Assembly (NCBI RefSeq): GCF_009852415.1
Contig: NZ_WOXS01000002.1
Coordinates: forward strand, 4,442,001 to 4,506,000
Source of the DNA: Streptomyces sp. Tu 3180
GTDB taxonomy: Bacteria; Actinomycetota; Actinomycetes; Streptomycetales; Streptomycetaceae
Length of the DNA stretch: 64,000 nt
Direction: 5' to 3'
A program made the position numbers and the translations under genes. Below the pieces are notes generated by a model, which ran no database searches, had not been told where the DNA came from, and was given only the letters and a program-made list of their open reading frames with translations. Below are positions 25,133 to 35,534 of the stretch, piece by piece; within the stretch, counting starts at the first letter, position 1; each line of letters starts with the position of its first letter.

Positions 25133-25738
25133 ATGGGCACTGCCGAGGAACCCCGACGGATCACGCTGACGCCTGCCGCACGGCGCGTCCTGGAGGCCGC
25201 CGGGAGGCTGTTCTACGAGCGCGGCATCCACGCCGTGGGGGTGGACCTGATCGCCGCCGAGGCCGGGGTGACGAAGAAGACCCTCTACGACCGGTTCGGC
25301 TCCAAGGAGCAGATCGTCGTGGAGTACCTCGCGGCCCGCGACGAACGCTGGCGGGCCTTCCTCGCCCCGTACCTCGACGCCGCGCGGCCGGGGGCGGCGC
25401 GCGTCCTGGCCGTCTTCGACGCCTCGCGCGCGTGGGCGCAGGAGAACGGCTCCAAGGGGTGCGGCATGATCAACGCCCACGCCGAGATCGGCGATCCGTC
25501 CCATCCGGCCCGCCCGGTCATCGCCGGGCAGAAGCAGTGGATGCTCGCCCTGTTCACCCGCCTCGCCGGGGACGTCGCCCCGGACGGGGCCCACCGGCTG
25601 GGCCGGGCGCTGATGCTGCTGCACGAAGGGGCGCTCGTCGCGTACGGCCTGAACGTCTTCGCGGACCCCGTCGGCCGCGCCCGCGAGGAGGCGCGGGCCC
25701 TCCTCGCCGCCGCCGGGGACCCCGCGGTGCGGCGGTGA
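25133..25738 (+). CDS. TetR-family transcriptional regulator
   Basis: A 201-residue protein. The N-terminal helix-turn-helix 'VLEAAGRLFYERGIHAVGVDLIAAEAGVTKKTLYDRFGSKEQIV' (residues ~16-60) is a textbook TetR domain. The ligand domain has 'GSKGCGMINAHAEIGDPSHPARPVI', as in AcrR-like regulators. The ATG lies 8 bases after a TATACC sequence without a ribosome binding site, so the message may be leaderless. It probably represses itself and the divergent EamA transporter. Confidence 0.88.
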   Translation: MGTAEEPRRITLTPAARRVLEAAGRLFYERGIHAVGVDLIAAEAGVTKKTLYDRFGSKEQIVVEYLAARDERWRAFLAPYLDAARPGAARVLAVFDASRAWAQENGSKGCGMINAHAEIGDPSHPARPVIAGQKQWMLALFTRLAGDVAPDGAHRLGRALMLLHEGALVAYGLNVFADPVGRAREEARALLAAAGDPAVRR

Positions 25739-26069
25739 GCCGACGCCGGCGGGGCGTCACGGGGCCGGCACGGGGGACGGGGACGGCCGCGGGCCGGCTC
25801 CGCCCCGTGGAGCGGCCGTTCCGCTCCGTGCGCGTCCCCCGGCGCCCTCTCGAGGGGATCCCCGACCGGCTGCGGCCGGAGGCGGCCTGCTTCGGTCCGC
25901 CGGGCGGCCGGCGGGCGGTGCCGCCGGTCCTCCCCGTGCGGGACGGCTCGGAGGTGCCCCGGTGGGTGAGCCGTTCCTCGCCCACAGGAACGCCGAGGCC
26001 GGGATGGGCCCCGTCATGAACACGGAGGGCCTGCGGAAGGGACTCTCCCGGCCGGGCCGGCCCCCGCCG
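25739..26069. other. 330-base intergenic stretch, no gene seen
   Basis: Between the TetR gene and the convergent hypothetical gene. Reading frames here are Pro/Arg/Gly-rich composition artefacts with no recognisable domain or ribosome binding site. No clear terminator stands out. Confidence 0.5.
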
Positions 26070-26741
26070 TCAGCTGAACACGATCATCGACCCCTGCGCC
26101 AGGCTCCTCGTCGCCGCCGCGTGCAGGCCCAGCCAGACGTGGCGCTCGCGGGCGAAGGGACTGGGATCGTACGGGGCGGGGACGGCCGGCTCCTCCAGCT
26201 CGGTCGGCCCGAGCGGGGGTTCGGGGGCCGCCGGGGGGTTCGCCGGGTCGATGCCGATGGACGGGGCGACGAACTCCAGCTCCCGCAGCAGGGCGTGGGA
26301 GGAGCCGAGCGGGCCGCCGCCCTCGAGGAGGGCGTCGTTGGAGAGGGGGTGCGGGAAGTCGACGGGGACGTAGGCGCCCGCGTGGTCGTAGTGCCACACC
26401 AGGTGGGACTGCTGGGCCGTCGACTCGAACATCTCCAGCAACTGCTCGTAGTCACCGCCGAGTTCGTCCACCGGCGTGACCGGCAGCCCGCACACCTGGA
26501 GCAGGTACGCGCGCCGCAGGAAGTGCAGCGCGTCGTAGTCGAAACCCGCGACCGGGGCGACCTCTCCGGACAGTCCGGGCATGTACTGGTACACCGGCAC
26601 CGGCGGCAGCCCCGCCTCGGCGAGCACCGTGTTGTACTGCGCGAGTTCCTCGGCGAAGGGATTGTCGGGCGTGTGGCACAACACGTCGACGAGCGGTACC
26701 AGCCACAGGTCACAGGCCAAAGAGGGCTCCTCACACAGCAC
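26070..26741 (-). CDS. Conserved-looking hypothetical protein
   Basis: A 223-residue protein that I do not recognise. It is acidic, soluble, without signal peptide or membrane segment, and well supported as coding by its balanced composition ('LVPLVDVLCHTPDNPFAEELAQYN', 'GFDYDALHFLRRAYLLQVCGL', 'QSHLVWHYDHAGAYVPVDFPHPL' style segments). The last third is proline-rich, then 'RHVWLGLHAAATRSLAQGSMIVFS'. The GTG at 26741 lacks a ribosome binding site, so the start is uncertain. It stands alone between a TetR and a GntR gene. Confidence 0.6.
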   Translation of the reverse strand: MLCEEPSLACDLWLVPLVDVLCHTPDNPFAEELAQYNTVLAEAGLPPVPVYQYMPGLSGEVAPVAGFDYDALHFLRRAYLLQVCGLPVTPVDELGGDYEQLLEMFESTAQQSHLVWHYDHAGAYVPVDFPHPLSNDALLEGGGPLGSSHALLRELEFVAPSIGIDPANPPAAPEPPLGPTELEEPAVPAPYDPSPFARERHVWLGLHAAATRSLAQGSMIVFS

Positions 26742-26845
26742 GGTGGTCAGGGAAGCGTATCGACGCGGCGCGAGGGTGGCTCCCCCCGTGCAGGTCCCTT
26801 ACCCATACCGGCACGGACGACGCCGGTCCCGGGTCCCCGGCCGGC

Positions 26846-27547
26846 TCACTCGGCGCTCGTGCGCTCGATGAGCGCGAGCCCGTGCGCGTTGTACGACTCG
26901 ACGATCGCGCGGGCGGAATCGGTGTCGCGGCGCGACAGGGCGTCGACCAGAGCGGTGTGCCCGGCCCACAGCCGGCCCCGCAGGTCGGGCAGCCGCCGCA
27001 GCCGCTGCACCATGCACACCCACGTCTGGACGCGGAGCCGGTGGAGGAAGTCGGTGAGGTACGGGTTGCCGAAGACGGACCCGAGTTCGCGCCAGAAGCG
27101 CAGGTCGTAGCCGATCAGGACGGTCAGGTCCCCGGCGAGGGCCGCACGCTGCGCCTCCTCGCCGCGCCGCCGGACCCCGGCGAGGACGGCGGCGGTCCCG
27201 GGGTCGTCCGGCCGGAGGTGCGCCGGCCGGCCGTCGACCAGCGCGTGGAACATCGCGTCGGTCACCAGGCTGCGGGCCTCGATCATCCCGCGGAAGTCCT
27301 CGACGGAGTGCTCGTGCACCCGGAAGCCGCGATGCTGGTCCGCGTCGAGCAGCCCCTGCGCAGACAGGTCGACCAGCGCCTCCCGGACCGGGGTCGCGGA
27401 CACCCCGTACTGCTCGGCGATCTCCTTGACGGTGAACTCCTGCCCCGGCTGGAGCCGCCCGGCCAGCACCTCGTCACGGAGCGCGTCGGCGATCTGCTGC
27501 CGCAGGGTGCTGCGGGTCACGGCCCCACTGCCGCTGCTGCCGGGCAT
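26846..27547 (-). CDS. GntR-family regulator with FCD ligand domain
   Basis: A 233-residue protein. The winged helix 'LRQQIADALRDEVLAGRLQPGQEFTVKEIAEQYGVSATPVREALVDLSAQGLL' is followed by an all-helical FCD domain with metal-type His residues ('YDLRFWRELGSVFGNPYL', 'GHTALVDALSRRDTDSAR'). Start set at ATG 27547; in-frame codons upstream would add a Arg-rich extension. FCD regulators sense carboxylic acids. It precedes, in the same direction, the end of the aminotransferase gene, and may respond to a substrate of that enzyme, though it is downstream of it. Confidence 0.85.
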   Translation of the reverse strand: MPGSSGSGAVTRSTLRQQIADALRDEVLAGRLQPGQEFTVKEIAEQYGVSATPVREALVDLSAQGLLDADQHRGFRVHEHSVEDFRGMIEARSLVTDAMFHALVDGRPAHLRPDDPGTAAVLAGVRRRGEEAQRAALAGDLTVLIGYDLRFWRELGSVFGNPYLTDFLHRLRVQTWVCMVQRLRRLPDLRGRLWAGHTALVDALSRRDTDSARAIVESYNAHGLALIERTSAE

Positions 27548-27580
27548 GGTCGGGCGTCTCCCTCGTCGCGTTCGAACGGC

Positions 27581-27598
27581 GTGCACGCATGCGCGTAC
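27581..27598. promoter_or_regulatory. Palindrome upstream of the GntR gene, probable operator
   Basis: GTGCACGCATGCGCGTAC matches its reverse complement at 14 of 18 positions and stands 34 bases before the GntR start. A direct repeat of ACGTCTT(G/A)CG follows at once. Confidence 0.4.
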
Positions 27599-27729
27599 GT
27601 CTTGCGCACACGTCTTACGAGCACGCCACCTTACGCGGTCGGGTGGGACACGGCGTGTTCGAGCGGGCGGCCGGGGCGGACGCCGTCCCGCGCCCGCCCC
27701 GGCCGCCCCTCACACCGGCTCCCGGTCGG

Positions 27730-29085
27730 TCACTCCACGTAACCGTCCGCCACCGACAGCGCCGCGTCCAGCACCGCCAGCCCCTCCTTCAGCTCGGCCT
27801 CGCTCGCGTTGCACGGCGGCACCACGTGCGTCCGGTTCATGTTCACGAAGGGCCACACCCCGCCCTCCTTCGCGGCGGCGGCGAACGCGGCCATCGGGGC
27901 GTTCGCCTCGCCGGTCGCGTTGTACGGCACCAGCGGCTCCCGGGTCTCCCGGTCGCGCACCAGCTCCAGCGCCCAGAACATGCCGACCCCGCGCACGTCC
28001 CCGACGCAGGGGTGCCGCTCGGCCAGCTCCCGCAGCCCGGGGCCGACGACGGACGCGCCGAGCCGCGCCGCGTTCTCGACGACGCCCTCCTGGTCCATCA
28101 CGCCGATCGTCGCGACGGCGGCGGCGCAGGCCAGCGGGTGCCCGGAGTAGGTCAGTCCGCCGGGGTACGGCCGCCGGGCGAAGGTCTCGGCGATCGCACC
28201 CGAGATGGCCACGCCGCCCAGCGGCACGTACCCGGAGTTCACGCCCTTGGCGAAGGTCATCAGGTCGGGCACCACGTCGTACAGGTCCGCCGCGAACCAC
28301 TCTCCGGTCCGCCCGAACCCGGCCATGACCTCGTCGAGCACGAAGACGATCCCGTACTTGTCGCACAGCTCCCGCACGCCCGCCAGGTAACCGGCCGGCG
28401 GCGTCATGATGCCCGCGGTGCCCGGGATGGTCTCCAGGATGACCGCGGCGACCGTCGACGGTCCCTCGAAGGCGATCGTCGTCTCCAGGTGCTCGAGCGC
28501 CCGCGCGCACTCCTGCTCCTCGGTCTCGGCGTAGAAGCGGGAGCGGTACAGGAAGGGCGCCCAGAAGTGGACGACGCCCGCGGTGCCGCTGTCGGAGGCC
28601 CAGCGGCGCGGGTCGCCGGTGAGGTTCACGGCCTGCTGGGTGCCGCCGTGGTAGGAGCGGTAGGCGGAGAGCACCTTGGGCCGCCCGGTGTGCAGCCGGG
28701 CCATGCGCACGGCGTGCTCCACGGCGTCGGCGCCGCCGTTGGTGAAGAAGATCTTGTCCAGGTCGCCCGGCGTCCGCTCGGCGATCAGCCGGGCCGCCTC
28801 CGAGCGCGCCTCGACGGCGAACGCGGGCGCGAACGTCGTCATCCGCGCCGCCTGCTCCTGGATCGCGGCGACGACCTTCGGGTGCTGGTAGCCGATGTTC
28901 GTGTAGACGAGGCCGCTGGTGAAGTCGAGGTAGCGCCGGCCGTCGTAGTCCCAGAAGTACGACCCCTGCGCCCCGGCGACGGCGAGCGGGTCGATGAGCT
29001 CCTGCGCGGACCAGGAGTGGAAGACGTGCGCACGGTCGGCGGCCTTCACGGCGGCCCCGACCTCGGGGTTCGGCTGAGGGGTCAT
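27730..29085 (-). CDS. Class III (omega) aminotransferase
   Basis: A 451-residue PLP enzyme of the aspartate-aminotransferase-fold class III group. Features are 'FFTNGGADAVEHAVRMAR' (phosphate cup), 'SYHGGTQQAVNLTG', 'VLDEVMAGFGRTGEWFA' with the cofactor-contacting Asp, and PLP lysine K280 in 'TFAKGVNSGYVPLGGV'. Such enzymes move amino groups from beta-alanine, GABA, diamines or similar donors to pyruvate or 2-oxoglutarate. The start ATG is 7 bases after a TACCCT hexamer. The FCD-GntR gene next to it suggests inducible catabolism. Exact substrate unknown. Confidence 0.88.
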   Translation of the reverse strand: MTPQPNPEVGAAVKAADRAHVFHSWSAQELIDPLAVAGAQGSYFWDYDGRRYLDFTSGLVYTNIGYQHPKVVAAIQEQAARMTTFAPAFAVEARSEAARLIAERTPGDLDKIFFTNGGADAVEHAVRMARLHTGRPKVLSAYRSYHGGTQQAVNLTGDPRRWASDSGTAGVVHFWAPFLYRSRFYAETEEQECARALEHLETTIAFEGPSTVAAVILETIPGTAGIMTPPAGYLAGVRELCDKYGIVFVLDEVMAGFGRTGEWFAADLYDVVPDLMTFAKGVNSGYVPLGGVAISGAIAETFARRPYPGGLTYSGHPLACAAAVATIGVMDQEGVVENAARLGASVVGPGLRELAERHPCVGDVRGVGMFWALELVRDRETREPLVPYNATGEANAPMAAFAAAAKEGGVWPFVNMNRTHVVPPCNASEAELKEGLAVLDAALSVADGYVE

Positions 29086-29092
29086 GCGCCCG

Positions 29093-29098
29093 AGGGTA
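29093..29098 (-). promoter_or_regulatory. -10 hexamer TACCCT (minus strand) before the aminotransferase gene
   Basis: TACCCT ends 7 bases before the ATG on the minus strand and there is no ribosome binding site, fitting a leaderless message. Confidence 0.45.
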
Positions 29099-29189
29099 GG
29101 TCCCGGCGGCGGGCGCGCGACATCGGCGGCCTGTCTGCGGCCGGCCGCTTTCCGCGACAGATTGTCGACAGGGGCGGGCCCCGATCCAT

Positions 29190-29224
29190 TGACAGCATGC
29201 TGCATTCATGTCAGCATGCTGTCA
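29190..29224. promoter_or_regulatory. Perfect 13-bp inverted repeat, operator of the DJ-1/MarR operon
   Basis: TGACAGCATGCTG and CAGCATGCTGTCA are exact reverse complements separated by 9 bases. Each arm itself contains the 10-base palindrome CAGCATGCTG, so this is a double site. It lies 30 bases before the DJ-1-like gene and is the obvious target of the MarR-type regulator encoded second in the operon. Confidence 0.75.
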
Positions 29225-29253
29225 TCTGTTGGTGTGCGATCCAGGGAGCGGTC

Positions 29254-29868
29254 ATGACCCGCAGCACCCGCAAGCCCGTCCATCTCGCCGTCTACGACAC
29301 CTTCGCCGACTGGGAGACCGGTCACGCCACCGCACACCTCGCGCGCGCCGGGTACGAGGTCCGCACCGTCGCCCCCACCGGGGAGCCCGTGACCAGCATC
29401 GGCGGACTGCGCGTCCTGCCCGACCTCGCGCTCGACGGGCTGCGGCCCGAGGACAGCGCGCTGCTGATCCTCCCCGGGGCCGACCTCTGGGACGCGGGGG
29501 ACGCGCTCGCGCCCTTCGCCCGCGCCGCCCGGGCCTTCCTCGACTCCGGGGTGCCCGTCGCCGCGATCTGCGGGGCCGTCGCCGGCCTCGCCCGCGAGGG
29601 GCTGCTCGACGAGCGGGCGCACACCGGCGCCGCCGCGCCCTACCTCGCCGCGACCGGATACGCGGGCGCCGGGCGGTACGCCGAGGCCGACGCCGTCACC
29701 GACGGCCGCCTCGTCACCGCCGGGCCGACCGAGCCCGTCGCCTTCGCCCGCGAGGTCTTCCGGCTGCTCGGCGCCTACGACGAGGGCGTCGTCGACGCCT
29801 GGTACCGGCTGTTCCACGACTCGGACGCGGAGGCGTACGCCGAGCTCGAGAAGGCCCTGGCCCGGTGA
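29254..29868 (+). CDS. DJ-1/PfpI-family protein
   Basis: A 204-residue class-I-glutamine-amidotransferase-like protein. The nucleophile elbow 'VAAICGAVAGLAREGLL' places Cys at residue 106, with the acid strand 'LAVYDTFADWE' near the N-terminus (Asp/Glu pairs) and 'LLILPGADLWD'. Members act as glyoxalases, deglycases, chaperones or isonitrile hydratases, so the reaction is open. The ATG has AGGGAG in front. Its stop overlaps the MarR gene start by 3 bases; the operon has a striking operator upstream. Confidence 0.85.
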   Translation: MTRSTRKPVHLAVYDTFADWETGHATAHLARAGYEVRTVAPTGEPVTSIGGLRVLPDLALDGLRPEDSALLILPGADLWDAGDALAPFARAARAFLDSGVPVAAICGAVAGLAREGLLDERAHTGAAAPYLAATGYAGAGRYAEADAVTDGRLVTAGPTEPVAFAREVFRLLGAYDEGVVDAWYRLFHDSDAEAYAELEKALAR

Positions 29869-30323
29869 GCCGGGAGCGGCAGGACCTGCTCAGCCGCGGC
29901 GCGCTCGGGGTCTTCCGGCTCAACGGCCAGTTCCTCGCGGCCGCCGAGGAACTGGCCCGGCCCGCCGGGCTCACCGCCGCCCGGTGGCAGGTGCTCGGCG
30001 CGGTCCTGCCCGGGCCCCTGCCCGTCTCCGGCATCGCGCGGACCATGGGCATCACCCGGCAGAGCGTGCAGCGCATCGCCGACCTGCTGGTGGAGCGCGG
30101 CCTCGCCGAGTACCGGCCCAACCCGGCCCACCGCCGCGCCAAGCTCCTCGCGCCGACCGAGGAGGGCCGCGCGGCGATCAGCCGCATCGACCCCGGCCAC
30201 GCCGCCTTCGCCGAGCGGCTGGCCCGGGCGTACGGGGAGGCCGAACTCGCCCGGGCGGTCCAGGCGCTGGAGCGCCTCTCCCGGGTGCTCGACGAACTCG
30301 GCCCGCCTGTTACGGAACCGTAG
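29865..30323 (+). CDS. MarR-family transcriptional regulator
   Basis: A 152-residue regulator. Winged helix: 'LTAARWQVLGAVLPGPLPVSGIARTMGITRQSVQRIADLLVERGLAEYRPNPAHRRAKLL', followed by the C-terminal dimerisation helices ('AVQALERLSRVLDEL'). The GTG start is nested in the stop codon of the DJ-1-like gene (translational coupling). It most likely binds the perfect inverted repeat at 29190-29224 and controls its own operon. An oxidant or aldehyde signal would fit a DJ-1 partner, but that is inference. Confidence 0.87.
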   Translation: MSRERQDLLSRGALGVFRLNGQFLAAAEELARPAGLTAARWQVLGAVLPGPLPVSGIARTMGITRQSVQRIADLLVERGLAEYRPNPAHRRAKLLAPTEEGRAAISRIDPGHAAFAERLARAYGEAELARAVQALERLSRVLDELGPPVTEP

Positions 30324-30401
30324 ACGAAGCCCAGGTCACCGCGTGGCCGCCCCGCACTATCCTCGATCCGTTGCTCACTGTGGGGGGAAGGCGGCGCAAC
30401 G

Positions 30402-32339
<1,938 letters not shown>

Positions 32340-32496
32340 CCCGCGCGCCAAGTCGCCCTCCCGCCAAGGCGGTTGAACGTTCGGCGAACGCCGGTGAACT
32401 TCGGCGGACGAACGCCGCGCACCCCTTCGCACGCCCGTACGGTGGCCACCCGGCCGAACGGGCGGACAGCGGGCGGACAGCGGCGGGGGCGGCGCG

Positions 32497-34041
32497 ATGG
32501 AGTTGCTGAGCGCGGAGAACCTGGTGGCCGTGGCGACGGCGATCCTCGGTATCGTCGCCTCGGCGGTGATGGTCTGGTACGAGCGCAGGGTGCCGCGCCG
32601 CAAGCGCATCGGCTACCGCGTGCAGCTGGACACGCCGATCGGCGACGACGGGCGGTCGCCCCGCACGAACCGCCGGGTGGGCTGGTTCACCACGGAGACG
32701 GGGATGAACCACGCCAGCATGGTGCTGCTGCGCATCGAGAACGACGGCTCGCAGAGCATCGCCCGCGACGACTACGAGAGTCCGGGGATCCACGGGCTGA
32801 CCGTGGAGTTCGGCCGGCGCACCGTCCTCGGGGTCGCGGTCACCCAGCCCGCGGAGACGAGCCACATCCTCGACAACTTCACCGAGCGGCTCGGCTTCGG
32901 CTACCAGGGCAGCACCCTGAGCATCCCCCGCGTCCCGCTGAACCGGGGCGCCTACTACAAACTGCTGGTGCTGCTCTCCGGCGGCCGGGTGGGCGACGAC
33001 ATCCAGGTCGGCGGAGACCTGAAGGACGGCGACGTCCACCGCAACCGCAGCGCCACCCCGGACGAGAAGGCCCCGCTGTTCAGCCGGGCCGCCCGGCTGA
33101 TCACCATCACGCTCACGCTGTGCGTGGTCGCCCTGGCGGTGGTCGTCGTGGCCCAGGACGAGGACCCCGCCCCCATGGGCTGCGAGGGGGGCACCCTCAC
33201 GCTCACCGGCTCCACCGCCTTCGAACCCGTCCTGCACGAGGTGGCGGACAAGTACGAGCGGGAGTGCGCGGACGACGAGGTCGACATCGAGGTGCGGACG
33301 CACGGATCGACGGCGGGCGTCCGCACCCTGGTGACGGCGGGGGCGGGGGCGGAGCGGGGTTCGCCGCCGGTGGTGGCCCTGTCGGACGGCCCGAAGCCGG
33401 GCGGACTGCCCGAGCTGCGCGAGAACCGGGTGGCGGTGTCGGTGTTCGCGCTCGTGGTGAACGAGAAGGCGGGGGTGCGGGACCTGTCGACGGCGGACGT
33501 GCGGCGGCTGTACCGCGGCGAGATCACGAACTGGAGCGAGCTCGGCGGCGCGGACCTGCCGGTCCGCCTCGTCAGCCGGGACGCCAACTCGGGGACCAGA
33601 CAGGTGCTCCAGCGCCGGGTGCTGGGCCGCGGCGAGATCGCCCACTCCTCGGTCGACTGCGTGCACAAGGACGACCCGACGGCGCCCGTCATCCGCTGCG
33701 AACTGAACTCGACGGAACTGGTGCTGGACACCGTCGCCGACGTCCCCGGCGCGATCGGCTACACCGAGCACAGCCGTGCCACCCGCGCGAAGGGGGTGCG
33801 CCTGCTGGACCTCGACGGCGAGACCGCGTCCGTCGACGCCATCGAGGACGGGACGAGCGCCTACCCGTACCGGGAGATCGAGTACGCCTACACCTACGGG
33901 CGGCCCCCGGCGGACTCACTGGTGTCGAGCTTCCTGACGTATCTGACCCGCGGCAGCGGCCAGGACGTGGTCCGCACCCACGGCCACCTGCCGTGCTGGA
34001 GCCCGAAGGGCCTGGAGCTGTGCGCGAGGACCGCCCCCTGA
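32497..34041 (+). CDS. Membrane protein with extracellular PstS-like substrate-binding domain
   Basis: A 514-residue protein. Helix 1 is at ~8-27 ('VAVATAILGIVASAVMVWY'). A ~165-residue unknown beta-rich domain follows (maybe cytoplasmic), then helix 2 at ~200-222, then a type-2 periplasmic-binding fold from 'CEGGTLTLTGSTAFEPVLHEVADKY' through 'TADVRRLYRGEITNWSELGG', 'RLVSRDANSGTRQVLQRRVLG' and 'AIGYTEHSR', the pattern of PstS phosphate-binding proteins (SGSTAF-like and SGT ligand loops). No Pst permease genes are near, so it may be a sensor rather than a transporter part. It follows a receptor kinase gene by 157 bases. Confidence 0.75.
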   Translation: MELLSAENLVAVATAILGIVASAVMVWYERRVPRRKRIGYRVQLDTPIGDDGRSPRTNRRVGWFTTETGMNHASMVLLRIENDGSQSIARDDYESPGIHGLTVEFGRRTVLGVAVTQPAETSHILDNFTERLGFGYQGSTLSIPRVPLNRGAYYKLLVLLSGGRVGDDIQVGGDLKDGDVHRNRSATPDEKAPLFSRAARLITITLTLCVVALAVVVVAQDEDPAPMGCEGGTLTLTGSTAFEPVLHEVADKYERECADDEVDIEVRTHGSTAGVRTLVTAGAGAERGSPPVVALSDGPKPGGLPELRENRVAVSVFALVVNEKAGVRDLSTADVRRLYRGEITNWSELGGADLPVRLVSRDANSGTRQVLQRRVLGRGEIAHSSVDCVHKDDPTAPVIRCELNSTELVLDTVADVPGAIGYTEHSRATRAKGVRLLDLDGETASVDAIEDGTSAYPYREIEYAYTYGRPPADSLVSSFLTYLTRGSGQDVVRTHGHLPCWSPKGLELCARTAP

Positions 34042-34054
34042 CCCGGCGGGCGCC

Positions 34055-34801
34055 TCACCTCGGCTCGGGCGGACGCTGCCGCGGCATGTTCGGGCGGGCC
34101 GGTCCCGGAGGGGAGGGGAGGCGGCCGTGCGGGAGAGCCCCCTCCGGACGCCCCGCACCCGCCACCGCCGCCTGGACGCCCAGCGGCGCGCCCCCGGTGC
34201 GGAACTCCACCATCCAGTCGGCCGTCTCGACCCGCACCAGCTCCGCCACGTCCTCCGAGAACCGCCGCAGCACCGACAGGCACCGCTCGGCCGCCTCGCT
34301 CGCCGTGCCCTCCGTCGGACCCAGCACCTCGCGGACGCACTCCGAGGCCCAGTCGAACTGGAGGGCCTGCAGGCGCCGTTGCACGGCCTGGGCCGTCGCC
34401 ACGTCCCGCATCCAGCCGGACGTCATCCCGAAGAACCGGTCCCCGGCCACACAGGCCACCCCGAGCAGCAGCGCCACGTACCCCCAGGGCGCGGACCCCT
34501 CCGCCGCCCCGGTCAGATCGAGCAGCGGCAGGGCGGCCCCGGTCACCGCCCCCACCGCCGCCCCGGTGCGCAGGGCCCGTGCGCACCGCCGCTTCCACAC
34601 CCGGTCCGCGAGGTACCAGGCGGCCGTGTCCAGGGCCCCGCGCTCCACCCACCGGTACAGCTCGTCCAGCCGGGCCGCCGGCTCCCCCCAGTCCCCGAGC
34701 GGGAACACCCGCCCGCCCGGCTCGCCCGGCCGCAGCCCGGCCGCCCCCTCGCCCCGCCCGTCCTGAGGCCGACCCTCGGGCTGCATCTCCGGCTGACCCA
34801 C
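34055..34801 (-). CDS. SLATT-like two-transmembrane-helix protein
   Basis: A ~248-residue protein with two close hydrophobic helices ('LRTGAAVGAVTGAALPLLDLTG' and 'WGYVALLLGVACVAGDRFFG') flanked by 'LDELYRWVERGALDTAAWYLADRVWKRRCARALR' before and a long helical 'MRDVATAQAVQRRLQALQFDWASECV' after. That layout is characteristic of SLATT domains, which are predicted pore-forming effectors in several conflict systems. The GTG at 34801 has AGGGAG six bases ahead; in-frame starts at 34864 or 34786 are possible. It is convergent with the PstS-like gene (13-base gap). Confidence 0.6.
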   Translation of the reverse strand: MGQPEMQPEGRPQDGRGEGAAGLRPGEPGGRVFPLGDWGEPAARLDELYRWVERGALDTAAWYLADRVWKRRCARALRTGAAVGAVTGAALPLLDLTGAAEGSAPWGYVALLLGVACVAGDRFFGMTSGWMRDVATAQAVQRRLQALQFDWASECVREVLGPTEGTASEAAERCLSVLRRFSEDVAELVRVETADWMVEFRTGGAPLGVQAAVAGAGRPEGALPHGRLPSPPGPARPNMPRQRPPEPR

Positions 34802-35133
34802 CCGGTACTCCCTACTGACCCCTGCTGACCCCGACTGATCCCCGGCCGGCCCCCGGTCGGCCACATGGTGTGAATGAACCGTGACGGCGCGTGTCCGCGC
34901 GCCGGACCCTTCCTACCGCCCAATGGGTGGCGACGCCGGGGGTTCGCGCCTTTTGCCGCCCGGAAGAAGGTCTTGATCAGGTATAGGGCGCGCGGGGCCC
35001 TCACTCGAAAGAGTGTCGGGGCGTCGGCCGCCCCGACCACGTAGGCTCGTGCCGAACGGCAAAAACCCGGACCGGCGGGCCGCGGACCGATGGACCGGCG
35101 GACCGACGGATCGACCGACCAAGGAGCTGAATC
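34802..35133. other. 330-base regulatory region upstream of the ybaB-recR operon
   Basis: No gene is seen. It contains a 9-bp stem hairpin (35015-35037, GTCGGGGCG with its complement) immediately followed by a TAGGCT -10 hexamer at 35042-35047, and a smaller CACTC/GAGTG hairpin before it. The TAGGCT hexamer is the likely operon promoter, with a leader of about 85 bases. Confidence 0.45.
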
Positions 35134-35475
35134 GTGATCCCCGGTGGTGGCCAGCCCAACATGCAGCAGCTGCTCCAGCAGGCCCAGAAGATGCAGCAGG
35201 ACCTGGCCAAGGCCCAGGAGGAACTGGCCCGCACGGAGGTCGACGGCCAGGCGGGCGGCGGTCTGGTGAGGGCCACCGTGACCGGGTCCGGCGAACTGCG
35301 GGCCCTGAAGATCGACCCGAAGGCGGTGGACCCGGAGGACACCGAGACCCTCGCGGACCTGATCGTCGCGGCGGTCCAGGCGGCCAACGAGAACGCCCAG
35401 ACCCTCCAGCAGCAGAAGCTCGGCCCGCTCGCCCAGGGACTGGGCGGCGGCGGTATCCCCGGCCTGCCTTTCTAA
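35134..35475 (+). CDS. YbaB/EbfC nucleoid-associated protein
   Basis: A 113-residue DNA-binding protein with the family pattern: glutamine-rich coiled helix 'MQQLLQQAQKMQQDLAKAQEEL', the beta sheet 'GGGLVRATVTGSGELRALKIDPKAVDPED', and a closing helix 'ETLADLIVAAVQAANENAQ'. YbaB dimers coat DNA and usually sit upstream of recR, as here (59-base gap). GTG start with AAGGAGCTGAATC ahead. Confidence 0.93.
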   Translation: MIPGGGQPNMQQLLQQAQKMQQDLAKAQEELARTEVDGQAGGGLVRATVTGSGELRALKIDPKAVDPEDTETLADLIVAAVQAANENAQTLQQQKLGPLAQGLGGGGIPGLPF

Positions 35476-35534
35476 GACGGGCCCCGGCCCTCTACCGTAC
35501 GTACTGAAGGAACACCAGGAAGGACGGCAGTCCG

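Noticed and set aside
25757..26023. A minus-strand 88-codon frame downstream of the TetR gene
   Set aside because: Proline and arginine make up most of it; no domain, no ribosome site.
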